A stretch of 8,996 bases of DNA. Origin: Methanomassiliicoccaceae archaeon (GTDB lineage: Archaea; Thermoplasmatota; Thermoplasmata; Methanomassiliicoccales; UBA472). The translations under genes and the position numbers were made by a program. The stretch covers positions 1 through 8,996 of the forward strand of contig JACXTO010000193.1 in NCBI GenBank assembly GCA_016919565.1, given 5' to 3'. Shown here piece by piece: positions 1-6,224 of this stretch (position 1 is the first letter of the stretch; each line of letters begins with the position of its first letter). A model generated the notes under the pieces. The model was not told the origin of the DNA and made no database searches. It was given only the letters and a program-made list of their open reading frames with translations.

Positions 1-249
1 AACCGCTTCAGGATGGGCTATTGCAGCATCCTGATGAAGGTCGTGGCCATCTCATCGATTCTCGATTCACCGGAAATCCCCGAGTTCGTGGCGGAGTACG
101 TCCTCTACCACGAGATGCTGCATTCGGAGAAAGGGATGGATTCGATGAGGTCGCAGCACAACGCGGAGTTCCGACGCATGGAGCGAAAGCATCCCCGTTC
201 CAGGGAGGCGGAGGAGTGGCTCAGGCGCATCGCTCGTGAGGCTAGATGA
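1..249 (+). CDS. SprT/YgjP-like zinc metalloprotease, C-terminal part (5' truncated by window edge)
   Basis: The reading frame is open from the first base, so the ATG at 13 is not the true start. It lies inside a conserved stretch reading N-R-F-R-M-G-Y-C-S, which resembles the 'GxCS' strand of SprT/YgjP-type peptidases. The 82 visible residues carry the zinc-protease signature HEMLH (visible residues 37-41, codons near 109-123). A third histidine follows 12 residues later (QHNAEF, visible residue 53). Together these give the HExxH...H zinc site, with Glu38 as the general base. The segment before HExxH (IPEFVAEYVLYHE) and the hydrophilic helical end (EEWLRRIAREAR) also fit this group. Family members are cytosolic metal-dependent peptidases or hydrolases; the SprT/Spartan branch digests DNA-protein crosslinks, but the substrate here cannot be read from the fragment. 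The stop overlaps the next gene's ATG (ATGA, 246-249), suggesting a shared transcript. The family call is fairly sure and the specific function is not. Confidence 0.75.
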   Translation, partial: NRFRMGYCSILMKVVAISSILDSPEIPEFVAEYVLYHEMLHSEKGMDSMRSQHNAEFRRMERKHPRSREAEEWLRRIAREAR

Positions 250-1301
250 TCGCTAGGATCGGTACAGGCACCACTCCGCGGTCGGACGACAAGGCTATCA
301 TATTCCCGAGCGATTGTATGACCATGGCCGAAGCCGTCCCCAAGAGGCAATTCGTCAAGGACCTGAAGGAGGGAGAGGAGGTCGAGACGACCTTTTCGGT
401 CAAGTTCAAGAAGCCGATCCGCAAGTATGCCAGGGGCTTCATGTTCGAACTGCGCCTCTCGGACCGGAGCGGGGAGATCAATGCCAAGTATTGGGGTCTG
501 AACGAAGAGGATGCCGTCCGTAACGTCTACGGCAGCTTCGTCGCGAACGACGTCGTCCTGGTGAAAGGACTGGCCGGCAGCTATCGGGACGTTCCGGAGA
601 TATCGATCAACCCGGATAGCAAGGGAAGAATATCGAAGGTCGAACTGAGCTGCATCGACCTGAAGGACTTCGTGGACGTCAGCGACAACGACCTGGAATC
701 GATGCGCCAAGAGATCGCGCAGGCGGTATGCAGCGTTCATAACCATCACCTGCGACAGCTTCTGGAGCGCGTTTTCACGGACGAGTTCATGGGCGAGTTC
801 GTGAAGGCCCCAGCTTCCATGTGGCTGCATTGCAATTGGGTGGGCGGACTGGCCGAGCACACGCTCAATGTGATCCGCACCTGCGAGTTCCTTTCGATAA
901 GCTACCCCGAGTTGGACCGTGACCTCCTGGTGGCGGGGGCGCTATTGCACGACATCGGCAAGGTCCTGGAGTATGATGTGAAAACCAGCATCGACGTCTC
1001 CGAGGAGGGCATGCTTAGGGGGCACATCATCATCGGGGCGGAGATGGTATCCCGTGCCTGCGACAAGATCGAGGGAATGCCAGATTCCTTGAGGTTGAAG
1101 ATAATCCACATCGTCCTATCAAGTCACGGAGAGCTCGAGTTCGGCTCGCCGAAGAAGCCTCAGTTCCCCGAGGCGGTTGCGCTTCATTTCGCGGACGATA
1201 TCGACGCCAAGTTGGAGCAGTACATCGCGGCGAAGGACGGGGCGCAGACCGAGGACCCCTGGATATACCACAGGAAGCTGGGCCACATCTATCTCAGATG
1301 A
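246..1301 (+). CDS. OB-fold plus HD-domain protein, YhaM-like 3'-5' exoribonuclease family
   Basis: Two domains are visible in 351 residues. An N-terminal OB-fold nucleic-acid-binding domain spans about 33-140 (FMFELRLSDRSGEINAKYWG, VLVKG, ISINP). An HD phosphohydrolase domain spans about 160-335, with GLAEH (H205), LLHDIGK (H235-D236), GHIIIG (H260), SSHGELEFGSPKKP (H294) and FADDIDAKLE. This order, length and the SHGxLEFGSPK block match the Bacillus YhaM family, manganese-dependent 3'-5' exonucleases acting on RNA and sometimes ssDNA. Archaeal members are largely uncharacterised, so the substrate is inferred. The ATG at 246 overlaps the upstream stop (ATGA) and has a GTGAG Shine-Dalgarno-like run 6 nt before it. 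However, residues 1-24 look unconserved, and the OB domain begins just after internal ATGs at 318 and 324. A CTATCATATT sequence near 293-302 could serve a promoter for those. The true start is therefore uncertain; the product is not. Confidence 0.88.
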   Translation: MIARIGTGTTPRSDDKAIIFPSDCMTMAEAVPKRQFVKDLKEGEEVETTFSVKFKKPIRKYARGFMFELRLSDRSGEINAKYWGLNEEDAVRNVYGSFVANDVVLVKGLAGSYRDVPEISINPDSKGRISKVELSCIDLKDFVDVSDNDLESMRQEIAQAVCSVHNHHLRQLLERVFTDEFMGEFVKAPASMWLHCNWVGGLAEHTLNVIRTCEFLSISYPELDRDLLVAGALLHDIGKVLEYDVKTSIDVSEEGMLRGHIIIGAEMVSRACDKIEGMPDSLRLKIIHIVLSSHGELEFGSPKKPQFPEAVALHFADDIDAKLEQYIAAKDGAQTEDPWIYHRKLGHIYLR

Positions 1302-1305
1302 GCGT

Positions 1306-1318
1306 GTCCGAAGCGGAC
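1306..1318. terminator. Small hairpin between convergent genes
   Basis: GTCCG (1306-1310) and CGGAC (1314-1318) form a perfect 5-bp stem with a 3-nt loop. The hairpin sits inside the 20-bp gap between the stop of the HD-domain gene (1301) and the stop of the convergent receiver gene (1322). Its position suggests a shared bidirectional 3'-end element. There is no T-run, and archaeal termination usually relies on one, so function is uncertain. Confidence 0.3.
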
Positions 1319-1321
1319 TCC

Positions 1322-1711
1322 CTATTCCTTCCTGAGCACATTCTCGAGCGTTTCGGACAGCTCTTCGACCGTATATGGCTTGGGAATGAGCCCACAGAAC
1401 CCATATGCCCTGTAGTTCTCTACGATAGGATCGTTCATCAGGCCGGTGCTGATCAGAGCACGGACATCTGGATCGATTATCATCAGTAGGCGGATCACCT
1501 CTCGCCCGCCAAGGCCGCCTTTCACCGTCAGATCGAGTATCACGGCGTCGAAGGGCTTCCCGGTCAAGCTCTGCAATCGGAAAGCGTCGATGGTCTCTTC
1601 GCCTCTCCTGGTCAGGACAACCTCATAATCCAGATATGTCAGCACATCGCCCATTATCTCCAGGACTGGAGGATCGTCATCTAGGACCAGCACTCTTCCC
1701 TTCGTGGACAT
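1322..1711 (-). CDS. Stand-alone response regulator (receiver domain only)
   Basis: The 129-residue product is a complete CheY-like receiver domain with no output domain. It has the acidic triad D11-D12-D13 after the first strand (VLVLDDD), phosphoacceptor D60 in VILDLTVKGG, the switch Ser/Thr at 88-89 (ALISTG) and the invariant lysine K111 in PKPY. The wording around the switch (NDPIVENYRAYGF followed by PKPYTVEELSETL) resembles the C-terminal receivers of hybrid sensor histidine kinases, so it may descend from or serve such a kinase. It would be a cytosolic phosphorelay partner, with no kinase in the window. The ATG at 1711 is preceded on the minus strand by AGGT with 5-nt spacing. The gene is monocistronic as seen here and convergent with the HD-domain gene. 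All phosphorylation residues are intact, so it should be functional. Its kinase and output partner are unknown. Confidence 0.9.
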   Translation of the reverse strand: MSTKGRVLVLDDDPPVLEIMGDVLTYLDYEVVLTRRGEETIDAFRLQSLTGKPFDAVILDLTVKGGLGGREVIRLLMIIDPDVRALISTGLMNDPIVENYRAYGFCGLIPKPYTVEELSETLENVLRKE

Positions 1712-1731
1712 ATCTAACCTGATCTAGTTGA

Positions 1732-1749
1732 TTCAAACGGCATTTTGAA
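1732..1749. repeat. Inverted repeat TTCAAA-N6-TTTGAA, possible operator
   Basis: TTCAAA (1732-1737) and TTTGAA (1744-1749) are perfect 6-bp arms around a 6-nt spacer. The dyad lies between the putative TATA box and the start codon of the receiver gene. That is where an archaeal repressor would block initiation. It could also arise by chance in an AT-richer intergenic stretch. Confidence 0.35.
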
Positions 1750-1756
1750 CGTAAAA
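1749..1756 (-). promoter_or_regulatory. Weak TATA-like box for the receiver gene
   Basis: Read on the minus strand this is TTTTACGT. About 26 nt downstream would place transcription start near 1726, giving a leader of roughly 15 nt that just contains the AGGT ribosome site before the ATG at 1711. The box matches the archaeal consensus only partly, so the call rests mainly on spacing. Confidence 0.3.
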
Positions 1757-1800
1757 GGGTGAGTTCGTAGAATCATCCATGATAGAAATGCCCCGGGTGT

Positions 1801-1877
1801 CCCCTGGCCCTAACAGATTGGTTCACGGACGGGCGGAGCCCTATTCTCCCCACACTGACCCGGGCCAGGGGTTTTTT
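1801..1877 (+). ncRNA. Candidate structured RNA or terminator: 10-bp perfect stem plus T6
   Basis: CCCCTGGCCC (1801-1810) is the exact reverse complement of GGGCCAGGGG (1862-1871), and TTTTTT follows at 1872-1877. The enclosed 51 nt includes a smaller hairpin, GGGC-GGA-GCCC (1831-1841). A very stable closing stem followed by a U-run is the layout of a small RNA with its own 3' end, or of a long-loop terminator. The 71-nt stem-to-stem length invites comparison with a tRNA. However, no T-arm (TTCRA loop with 5-bp stem) or anticodon arm can be drawn on either strand, so a tRNA is unlikely. No known family is recognised and no clear promoter lies upstream. The nearest gene on the same strand starts about 245 nt downstream, which argues against a simple 5'-UTR switch. 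Confidence 0.35.
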
Positions 1878-2028
1878 GTTGTGCTCCGGGGTTGTCCTCC
1901 AGTCATGACGCGACGTCACATCGCAGTTCCTGCAGGGACCCATAATGCGGTGCACTGTTCGCCCCCAGCTTAGTTAGAGGTTCACCTGTCCCCTCTGAGT
2001 ATTTGGAGGCAGCGCTTCCTACACGGCC
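1878..2028. other. Intergenic stretch with no recognised gene
   Basis: No supported coding region is visible. Short open frames here have no family resemblance and no ribosome site. Minor dyads occur, such as the palindrome CCTGCAGG (1929-1936) and an AGAGG/CCTCT hairpin (1976-1980 with 1992-1996). One copy of a 9-bp direct repeat starts at 1995. Confidence 0.5.
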
Positions 2029-2037
2029 CTGAGTATT
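1995..2037 (+). repeat. 9-bp direct repeat CTGAGTATT, two copies
   Basis: CTGAGTATT occurs at 1995-2003 and again at 2029-2037, a 34-bp period. The second copy runs into an AT-rich TATTAAAT sequence (2034-2041) that looks like a TATA box. Paired sites ahead of a promoter can bind a regulator, but two 9-mers could also be coincidence. Confidence 0.3.
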
Positions 2038-2041
2038 AAAT
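2034..2041 (+). promoter_or_regulatory. Possible distal TATA box (TATTAAAT)
   Basis: TATTAAAT is the best AT-rich TATA-like octamer in the intergenic region. Used on the plus strand it would start transcription near 2064 and leave a leader of about 58 nt before the DUF72 gene. It may be a second promoter for that gene or serve nothing. Confidence 0.3.
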
Positions 2042-2091
2042 CTTTCACTTGACTCAATATCTCGACCATTCCCACCCGATGGAACGAAGAG

Positions 2092-2099
2092 CTTTATCT
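2092..2099 (+). promoter_or_regulatory. TATA box of the DUF72 gene, placed for a leaderless mRNA
   Basis: CTTTATCT is centred about 26-27 nt upstream of the ATG at 2122 and is preceded by a purine-rich stretch (GAACGAAGAG) that could act as the BRE. Archaeal transcription starts about 25 nt downstream of the TATA centre, so the transcript would begin at or next to the start codon. No Shine-Dalgarno sequence precedes this ATG, which agrees with leaderless initiation. Confidence 0.55.
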
Positions 2100-2121
2100 G
2101 CGGCCGGGGATTATTCGACCG

Positions 2122-3009
2122 ATGCCGATTTCGGTGGGCTGCAGCGGATGGTCGTACGATGACTGGGTCGGCAAGTTCTATCCGATGGACCTGGCGAAGA
2201 AGAAGGGCGAATGGTTCTCGTTCTATGCCGGCTATTTCAATTGCGTGGAGATAAACTCCACTTTCTATCGGCCGCCGAACGATTTCATGGTGAACTCCTG
2301 GATCATGAAGGCCAAGCCCCATCAAGGATTCGAGTATTCCGTCAAGATGCCCCAGCTTGTCACTCATGAATCGATGGTGAAAGGCGAAACGCTGAGCGCG
2401 AGCGAACAGGCGCTGAGCTTCGAACGCATCTGCGTCAAACCACTGGCGCGAGAAGGGATGATGGGCAGCGTGCTGTTCCAGCTCTCCCCCTACTTCAGGA
2501 ACGAGGGTACCTCGCAGAAGACTCTGGTGGGCGTTCTGGACGCGGTGGACCATGGCAACGTCGATTACTCGGTCGAGTTCAGGCACCGGTCCTGGCTGGA
2601 CGAGAGCAGGAGGGAGATCGTCGCCGAAGTGGCCGAATTGCTCGAGGAGCGCAACGTCGCCATAGTGCTGGTCGACGGCCCGGGGTTCCCCATCACCCAC
2701 AGGGAGACGGCGGACCATTCCTACGTTCGCTTCCACGGCCGCAACTACGACATCTGGTATAACGACGAAAGCGAAGACGATCTGCGGCTGAATCGTTATG
2801 ACTACATTTACTCAAAGGAGCAGCTGGAGGCGTGGGTGCCTAGGATCAAGGAGGCGGAGAAGGACTATTCCAAGGTCAGGGTATTCTTCAACAATCACGC
2901 GACCAGCAAGTCGGTCCGAAACGCCTTCGACATGATGGACCTCCTGAACATCGAGCACAAGAGCAAGGAGATAAGATTGCAGGACCAAAAGACGCTTTCC
3001 GAACTGTAG
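2122..3009 (+). CDS. DUF72 (YecE-like) TIM-barrel protein
   Basis: The 295-residue protein carries the hallmark motifs of the DUF72 family in order: GCSGWSYDDW (6-15), EINSTFY (43-49), FQLSPYF (119-125), VEFRHRSW (151-158), YVRFHGRN (201-208) and FFNNH (255-259). These line the mouth of a predicted TIM barrel. The family is widespread in bacteria and archaea, is full length here, and has no firmly established biochemical activity, so I assign none. It lacks a signal peptide and membrane segments and should be cytosolic. The final 20 residues (KSKEIRLQ...) extend beyond the last family motif and are charged. The ATG at 2122 is supported by the upstream TATA box and by the conserved N-terminal strand beginning immediately (PISVGCSGW). 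The gene appears monocistronic, because the next gene has its own promoter. Confidence 0.92.
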   Translation: MPISVGCSGWSYDDWVGKFYPMDLAKKKGEWFSFYAGYFNCVEINSTFYRPPNDFMVNSWIMKAKPHQGFEYSVKMPQLVTHESMVKGETLSASEQALSFERICVKPLAREGMMGSVLFQLSPYFRNEGTSQKTLVGVLDAVDHGNVDYSVEFRHRSWLDESRREIVAEVAELLEERNVAIVLVDGPGFPITHRETADHSYVRFHGRNYDIWYNDESEDDLRLNRYDYIYSKEQLEAWVPRIKEAEKDYSKVRVFFNNHATSKSVRNAFDMMDLLNIEHKSKEIRLQDQKTLSEL

Positions 3010-3039
3010 GGCCAGAATCCGGACAAAGGGATGAGACGC

Positions 3040-3052
3040 ACGTTTTTAACGT
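3040..3052 (+). promoter_or_regulatory. TATA box inside a dyad (ACGTT-TTT-AACGT), promoter of the ACD operon
   Basis: TTTTTAAC (3043-3050) is a TATA-like box whose centre predicts a start near 3072. That lies downstream of the ATG at 3065 but 14 nt upstream of the ATG at 3086. The box is embedded in a perfect dyad, ACGTT (3040-3044) with AACGT (3048-3052). A protein binding the dyad would compete with TBP, so this may be both promoter and operator. Confidence 0.5.
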
Positions 3053-3085
3053 CGTCGCAATATTATGAGGAAGAGGGACCGAGCA

Positions 3086-5185
3086 ATGAAGGAGCTTTTT
3101 GAACCCTCATGCATCGCGGTCATCGGTGCCGCCCGAGAGGAGACCAAGATCGGCCATATCGTCCTCAAGAACCTGGTCGACTCAGGATTCCCAGGGAAAT
3201 TGGTCCCAATCAATCCCAAGGCCAGTGAGATACTGGGACTGAAATGCTATGGCTCGATCCTCGACGTGCCCGATGTTGTGGACATGGCGGTCATCTGCGT
3301 TCCCAACGAACATGTCCCGGACGTGGTGGACAACTGCGGCAAGAAGGGAGTGAGGGCGGTCATCATCGTCAGCGCCGGATTCAAGGAAATGGGCAAGGAG
3401 GGCGCGGAGCTGGAAAGGCGGGTGGCCGAGAACCGACAGAAATACGATATGCGAATCCTTGGCCCGAACTGCCTAGGCGTGATCAACACCCATGCCAAGA
3501 TGAATGCCACCTTCACGAGGAACTATCCGCGGGAGGGAGGGATCGCGATCACGTCCCAATCAGGCGCGATCTGCTCGACGTTGCTGGACTGGTCCAAAGA
3601 GGTTAAGGTCGGATTCTCCAAGTTCATCAGCGTGGGAAATAAGGTAGATATCGACGAGGCCGATCTGTTGGAGTATCTCCGCGACGACCCGCGGTCGAAG
3701 GTGATCGGCCTATACATCGAAGGAACGGATCGAGGGATCGATTTCATGAAGCAGGCCTCGCTCACCTCGGTCTGCAAGCCGGTCATCATCCTGAAATCGG
3801 GAAGGACCAGCAGTGGCGCAAAGGCTGCGTCCTCGCATACGGGGGCGATGTCAGGCAGCGACAAGGTCTATGAGGCCGCGCTCAGCCAATCTGGGACGAT
3901 CAGGGTGAAGTCCCTGGAGGAGCTGTTCGACCTCCTTCTGGCCTTCTCCAGCCTTGCGCCGCTCGGACCGGGTGGCGTGGCGATCGTCACCAATGCCGGC
4001 GGCCTTGGCGTCCTGGCGGCGGATTCGTGCGGCGATTACGGGTTGAGCATGGCTGCATTCACGCCTGAAACGATACAGAAGCTCAAAGCGGGACTGCCCG
4101 AAGAGGCTAATTTCTACAATCCAGTCGACGTGATCGGAGACGCGGACGCCGCGCGCTACGAGTTCGCGATCCGCGCGGTCATGGATGATGCCAACGTTTC
4201 AGCTGCAATAGTGCTGCTGGCTCCCACGGACAGAGTGGACATACCTTCGGTGGCGAACCTTCTGGCCAGTTCTGCCGGGACGTCCGCGAAACCAATGGTG
4301 GCGACCTTCGTCGGGGGGGTGGACGCGATGAAGGGAGTGCGGATCCTTAGACAGGCTGGTATCCCGCACTACGAGAGCCCAGATCGCGCGGTGAGGGCGT
4401 TGAGCGCCATGGTCGAGTATCAGAGATCGCAGCACGTGAAGGCGAAGAGCAAGGCCGTCCAGGTGCATGGAGACAAAGCGATCGTGAGGGCACTTCTAGA
4501 TCAGGTGAAGGCGGAAGGAAGGATGGGCCTGAGCGAATCGGAGGGCAAGTCAATACTGAAAGCCTACGGGATCCCGGTGCCTTCCGAGGGGATAGCCAGG
4601 ACGGAAGAGGAAGCAGTTCGCCTGGCGGATCGGATCGGTTACCCCGTTGTGCTCAAGATCGAGTCGCAGGACATCTCCCACAAGACCGACGTCGGCGGTG
4701 TGGTCGTCGGCGTCGCTTCGGCGGAGGACCTTCGGAAGCAGTTCTCATTGTTATTGAGCCGGGTGAGCTCCATGGCCCCAAGGGCCCGGATCGACGGAGC
4801 TTCGGTCCAACAAATGCTTTCCGGCCGAGAGGTGATAGTCGGCATGGTGCGCGACGACTCCTTCGGCCCAGTGATCACGTTCGGATTGGGCGGGATCTTC
4901 GTCGAAGTGATGAAGGACGTCACCCAAAGGATCGCCCCGCTGTCGGACGAGGACATCGATGAGATGATACGCTCGATCAAGGCATATCCGATACTGACGG
5001 GAGCGAGGGGGAAGCGTCCGGCGGACATCGCGGCGCTCAAGGACGTCATCAATCGCCTGGCCCAGATCGCTAGGGATTTCCCGGAGATATCGGAGCTCGA
5101 GATCAATCCAGTCATCGTAATGGACGAGGGCCAGGGGGTCAACGCGGTCGATGCCCTGGTCACGATCAAAGGTGGTAGCAAATGA
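3086..5185 (+). CDS. acd: Acetyl/acyl-CoA synthetase (ADP-forming), fused alpha-beta subunits
   Basis: This enzyme reversibly converts acyl-CoA + ADP + phosphate to acid + ATP + CoA, a cytosolic substrate-level phosphorylation step in archaea. Of 699 residues, about 5-95 form the CoA-binding Rossmann domain (IAVIGA 10-15). A succinyl-CoA-ligase-like region follows (ILGPNCLGVIN 124-134, SQSGAICS 157-164). The phosphohistidine loop SSHTGAMSG contains H251. The second ligase domain runs to about 450, and an ATP-grasp domain covers about 478-699 (KIESQDISHKTDVGG with H532, GREVIVGM, ITFGLGG, ELEINP). H251 and H532 match the two histidines that relay phosphate in characterised ADP-forming synthetases. 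The alpha-beta fusion and length are typical of many archaeal homologues. I prefer the ATG at 3086 over 3065. It has GAGG 9 nt upstream, lies below the predicted transcription start, and opens as family members do (MKELFEPSCIAVIG). Acyl specificity (acetate, aryl or branched) cannot be read from sequence. Confidence 0.93.
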   Translation: MKELFEPSCIAVIGAAREETKIGHIVLKNLVDSGFPGKLVPINPKASEILGLKCYGSILDVPDVVDMAVICVPNEHVPDVVDNCGKKGVRAVIIVSAGFKEMGKEGAELERRVAENRQKYDMRILGPNCLGVINTHAKMNATFTRNYPREGGIAITSQSGAICSTLLDWSKEVKVGFSKFISVGNKVDIDEADLLEYLRDDPRSKVIGLYIEGTDRGIDFMKQASLTSVCKPVIILKSGRTSSGAKAASSHTGAMSGSDKVYEAALSQSGTIRVKSLEELFDLLLAFSSLAPLGPGGVAIVTNAGGLGVLAADSCGDYGLSMAAFTPETIQKLKAGLPEEANFYNPVDVIGDADAARYEFAIRAVMDDANVSAAIVLLAPTDRVDIPSVANLLASSAGTSAKPMVATFVGGVDAMKGVRILRQAGIPHYESPDRAVRALSAMVEYQRSQHVKAKSKAVQVHGDKAIVRALLDQVKAEGRMGLSESEGKSILKAYGIPVPSEGIARTEEEAVRLADRIGYPVVLKIESQDISHKTDVGGVVVGVASAEDLRKQFSLLLSRVSSMAPRARIDGASVQQMLSGREVIVGMVRDDSFGPVITFGLGGIFVEVMKDVTQRIAPLSDEDIDEMIRSIKAYPILTGARGKRPADIAALKDVINRLAQIARDFPEISELEINPVIVMDEGQGVNAVDALVTIKGGSK
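5170..5175 (+). promoter_or_regulatory. Shine-Dalgarno site AGGTGG
   Basis: AGGTGG lies 6 nt before the ATG at 5182, inside the last codons of the synthetase gene. It matches the archaeal anti-SD core and fixes the start of the downstream gene at the ATGA overlap. Confidence 0.6.
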
Positions 5186-6177
5186 AGAGTCTGTTCTTAG
5201 GCTCGGCAATGGAGAAATCGGGCAAGACGATGGTAGCGCTGGGGATGGCGTTGAACTACCCTGGCAAGGTCGGATACTACAAGCCGTTCATGGGGAACCT
5301 GATGGCATACCACGAGATGATGGCCGATCAGGATGCGTACCTCATGAAGGCGGTGCTCGACCTCAAGAACCGCGAGGAAGAGCTCGCGCCATTCACTTAC
5401 AACATATTCGACCCGGTGTCGATGAGCTCGATCGTCGCCGCATACGAGAAGGTGAGGAACGGCTACGACCTGATGCTGGTGGAGGGCACCAGGGACATCG
5501 TCTCCGGCTCATTGCACAAGGTCTCCGGGATCAGGATAGCAGAGGCGGTATCGGCTGATGTCGTCCTGGTCTCGACCGCCCAGCCAATCGCCTTGGACAA
5601 GATAGCCATGCTCAGGAGATGGATGGAGAACTTCAAGGTCAACTTCCGCGGGGTCATACTGAACCGCAATGACAATCCGCGGATCCAAACGCTGCTGGAA
5701 GGGAAGGGGATCAAGGTCTTCGGATCGATCCCGGAGATTCCAGAGCTTAGGCAATTCAGCGTGAGGGACGTCGCCTACGAGCTCAACGCCGATGTGGTCT
5801 CGGAGCTGGGAATGGAGAACCGCGTGGAGGAGATCATGGTCGGGGCGATGTACGAGGAGGCGGCGATGAAGGTCATGCGCAGGGTGCCAAGGAAGGCATT
5901 AATCACCGGAGGGGACCGGTCGGACCTGCAGCTGGCCGCGTTGACCACCGATACCTCGTGCCTGGTCCTGACCGGCGGCATGTACCCGTCCAAAATGGTC
6001 ATCGCTAAAGCGTATGAGGCGAAGGTCCCGATACTGGTGACGTCCCACGACACGCTGAAGACGGCCGAGATGATCGATCATTTGATCGTGCGTATCGATC
6101 CCAACGACAGCTTGAAGATTGCCAAGGTCAAGAGGACGGTCAAGGAGAACGTCGATCTGGACGCGATCTGGGGTTGA
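5182..6177 (+). CDS. BioD-like P-loop plus DRTGG domain protein (phosphotransacetylase N-terminal-like)
   Basis: The 331-residue protein has two domains. Residues 1-205 form a BioD/dethiobiotin-synthetase-like P-loop NTPase fold. A Walker-A-type loop is present (A9-x4-G14-K15-T16), plus a Walker-B-like strand ending LMLVEGTRD (97-105) and VNFRGVILNRND (153-164). Residues about 215-320 form a DRTGG domain (ALITGGDRSDLQLAAL at 239-254, LVLTGG 261-266, VPILVTSHDT 282-291). The same pair makes up the N-terminal regulatory half of long bacterial phosphotransacetylases. The catalytic PTA domain is absent here and no frame for it follows, so this is not an acetyltransferase. Overlap with the synthetase gene (ATGA, 5182-5185) and its own SD site indicate translational coupling. 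A role sensing nucleotides or metabolites and controlling the synthetase is a reasonable inference, but is untested from sequence. No signal or membrane segments are seen, so it should be cytosolic. Confidence 0.88.
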   Translation: MKSLFLGSAMEKSGKTMVALGMALNYPGKVGYYKPFMGNLMAYHEMMADQDAYLMKAVLDLKNREEELAPFTYNIFDPVSMSSIVAAYEKVRNGYDLMLVEGTRDIVSGSLHKVSGIRIAEAVSADVVLVSTAQPIALDKIAMLRRWMENFKVNFRGVILNRNDNPRIQTLLEGKGIKVFGSIPEIPELRQFSVRDVAYELNADVVSELGMENRVEEIMVGAMYEEAAMKVMRRVPRKALITGGDRSDLQLAALTTDTSCLVLTGGMYPSKMVIAKAYEAKVPILVTSHDTLKTAEMIDHLIVRIDPNDSLKIAKVKRTVKENVDLDAIWG

Positions 6178-6224
6178 GGATTAAAGAGAAGCATGCGGTG
6201 AAATCGGATCGAGAGAACGAATGA
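6178..6224. other. Short gap between convergent genes
   Basis: Forty-seven bases separate the stop of the DRTGG gene from that of rad50. No hairpin with a T-run is seen for either strand. On the minus strand a pyrimidine-rich run (rc of 6181-6191, GCTTCTCTTTAA) just past the rad50 stop could support U-rich termination, but it is weak. Confidence 0.35.

Noticed and set aside
105..860. Minus-strand 251-codon open frame
   Set aside because: It is antisense to the metalloprotease and YhaM-like genes, whose motifs are clear. It has no motifs of its own.
1801..1871. tRNA gene of 71 nt
   Set aside because: The ends pair, but neither strand yields a T-arm with a TTCRA loop, a D-arm and an anticodon arm in the required places.
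1903..2736. Minus-strand 277-codon open frame
   Set aside because: It runs antisense through the well-supported DUF72 gene and into the intergenic region. Its product is rich in His/Arg/Pro with no family motif, typical of antisense frames in GC-rich genes.
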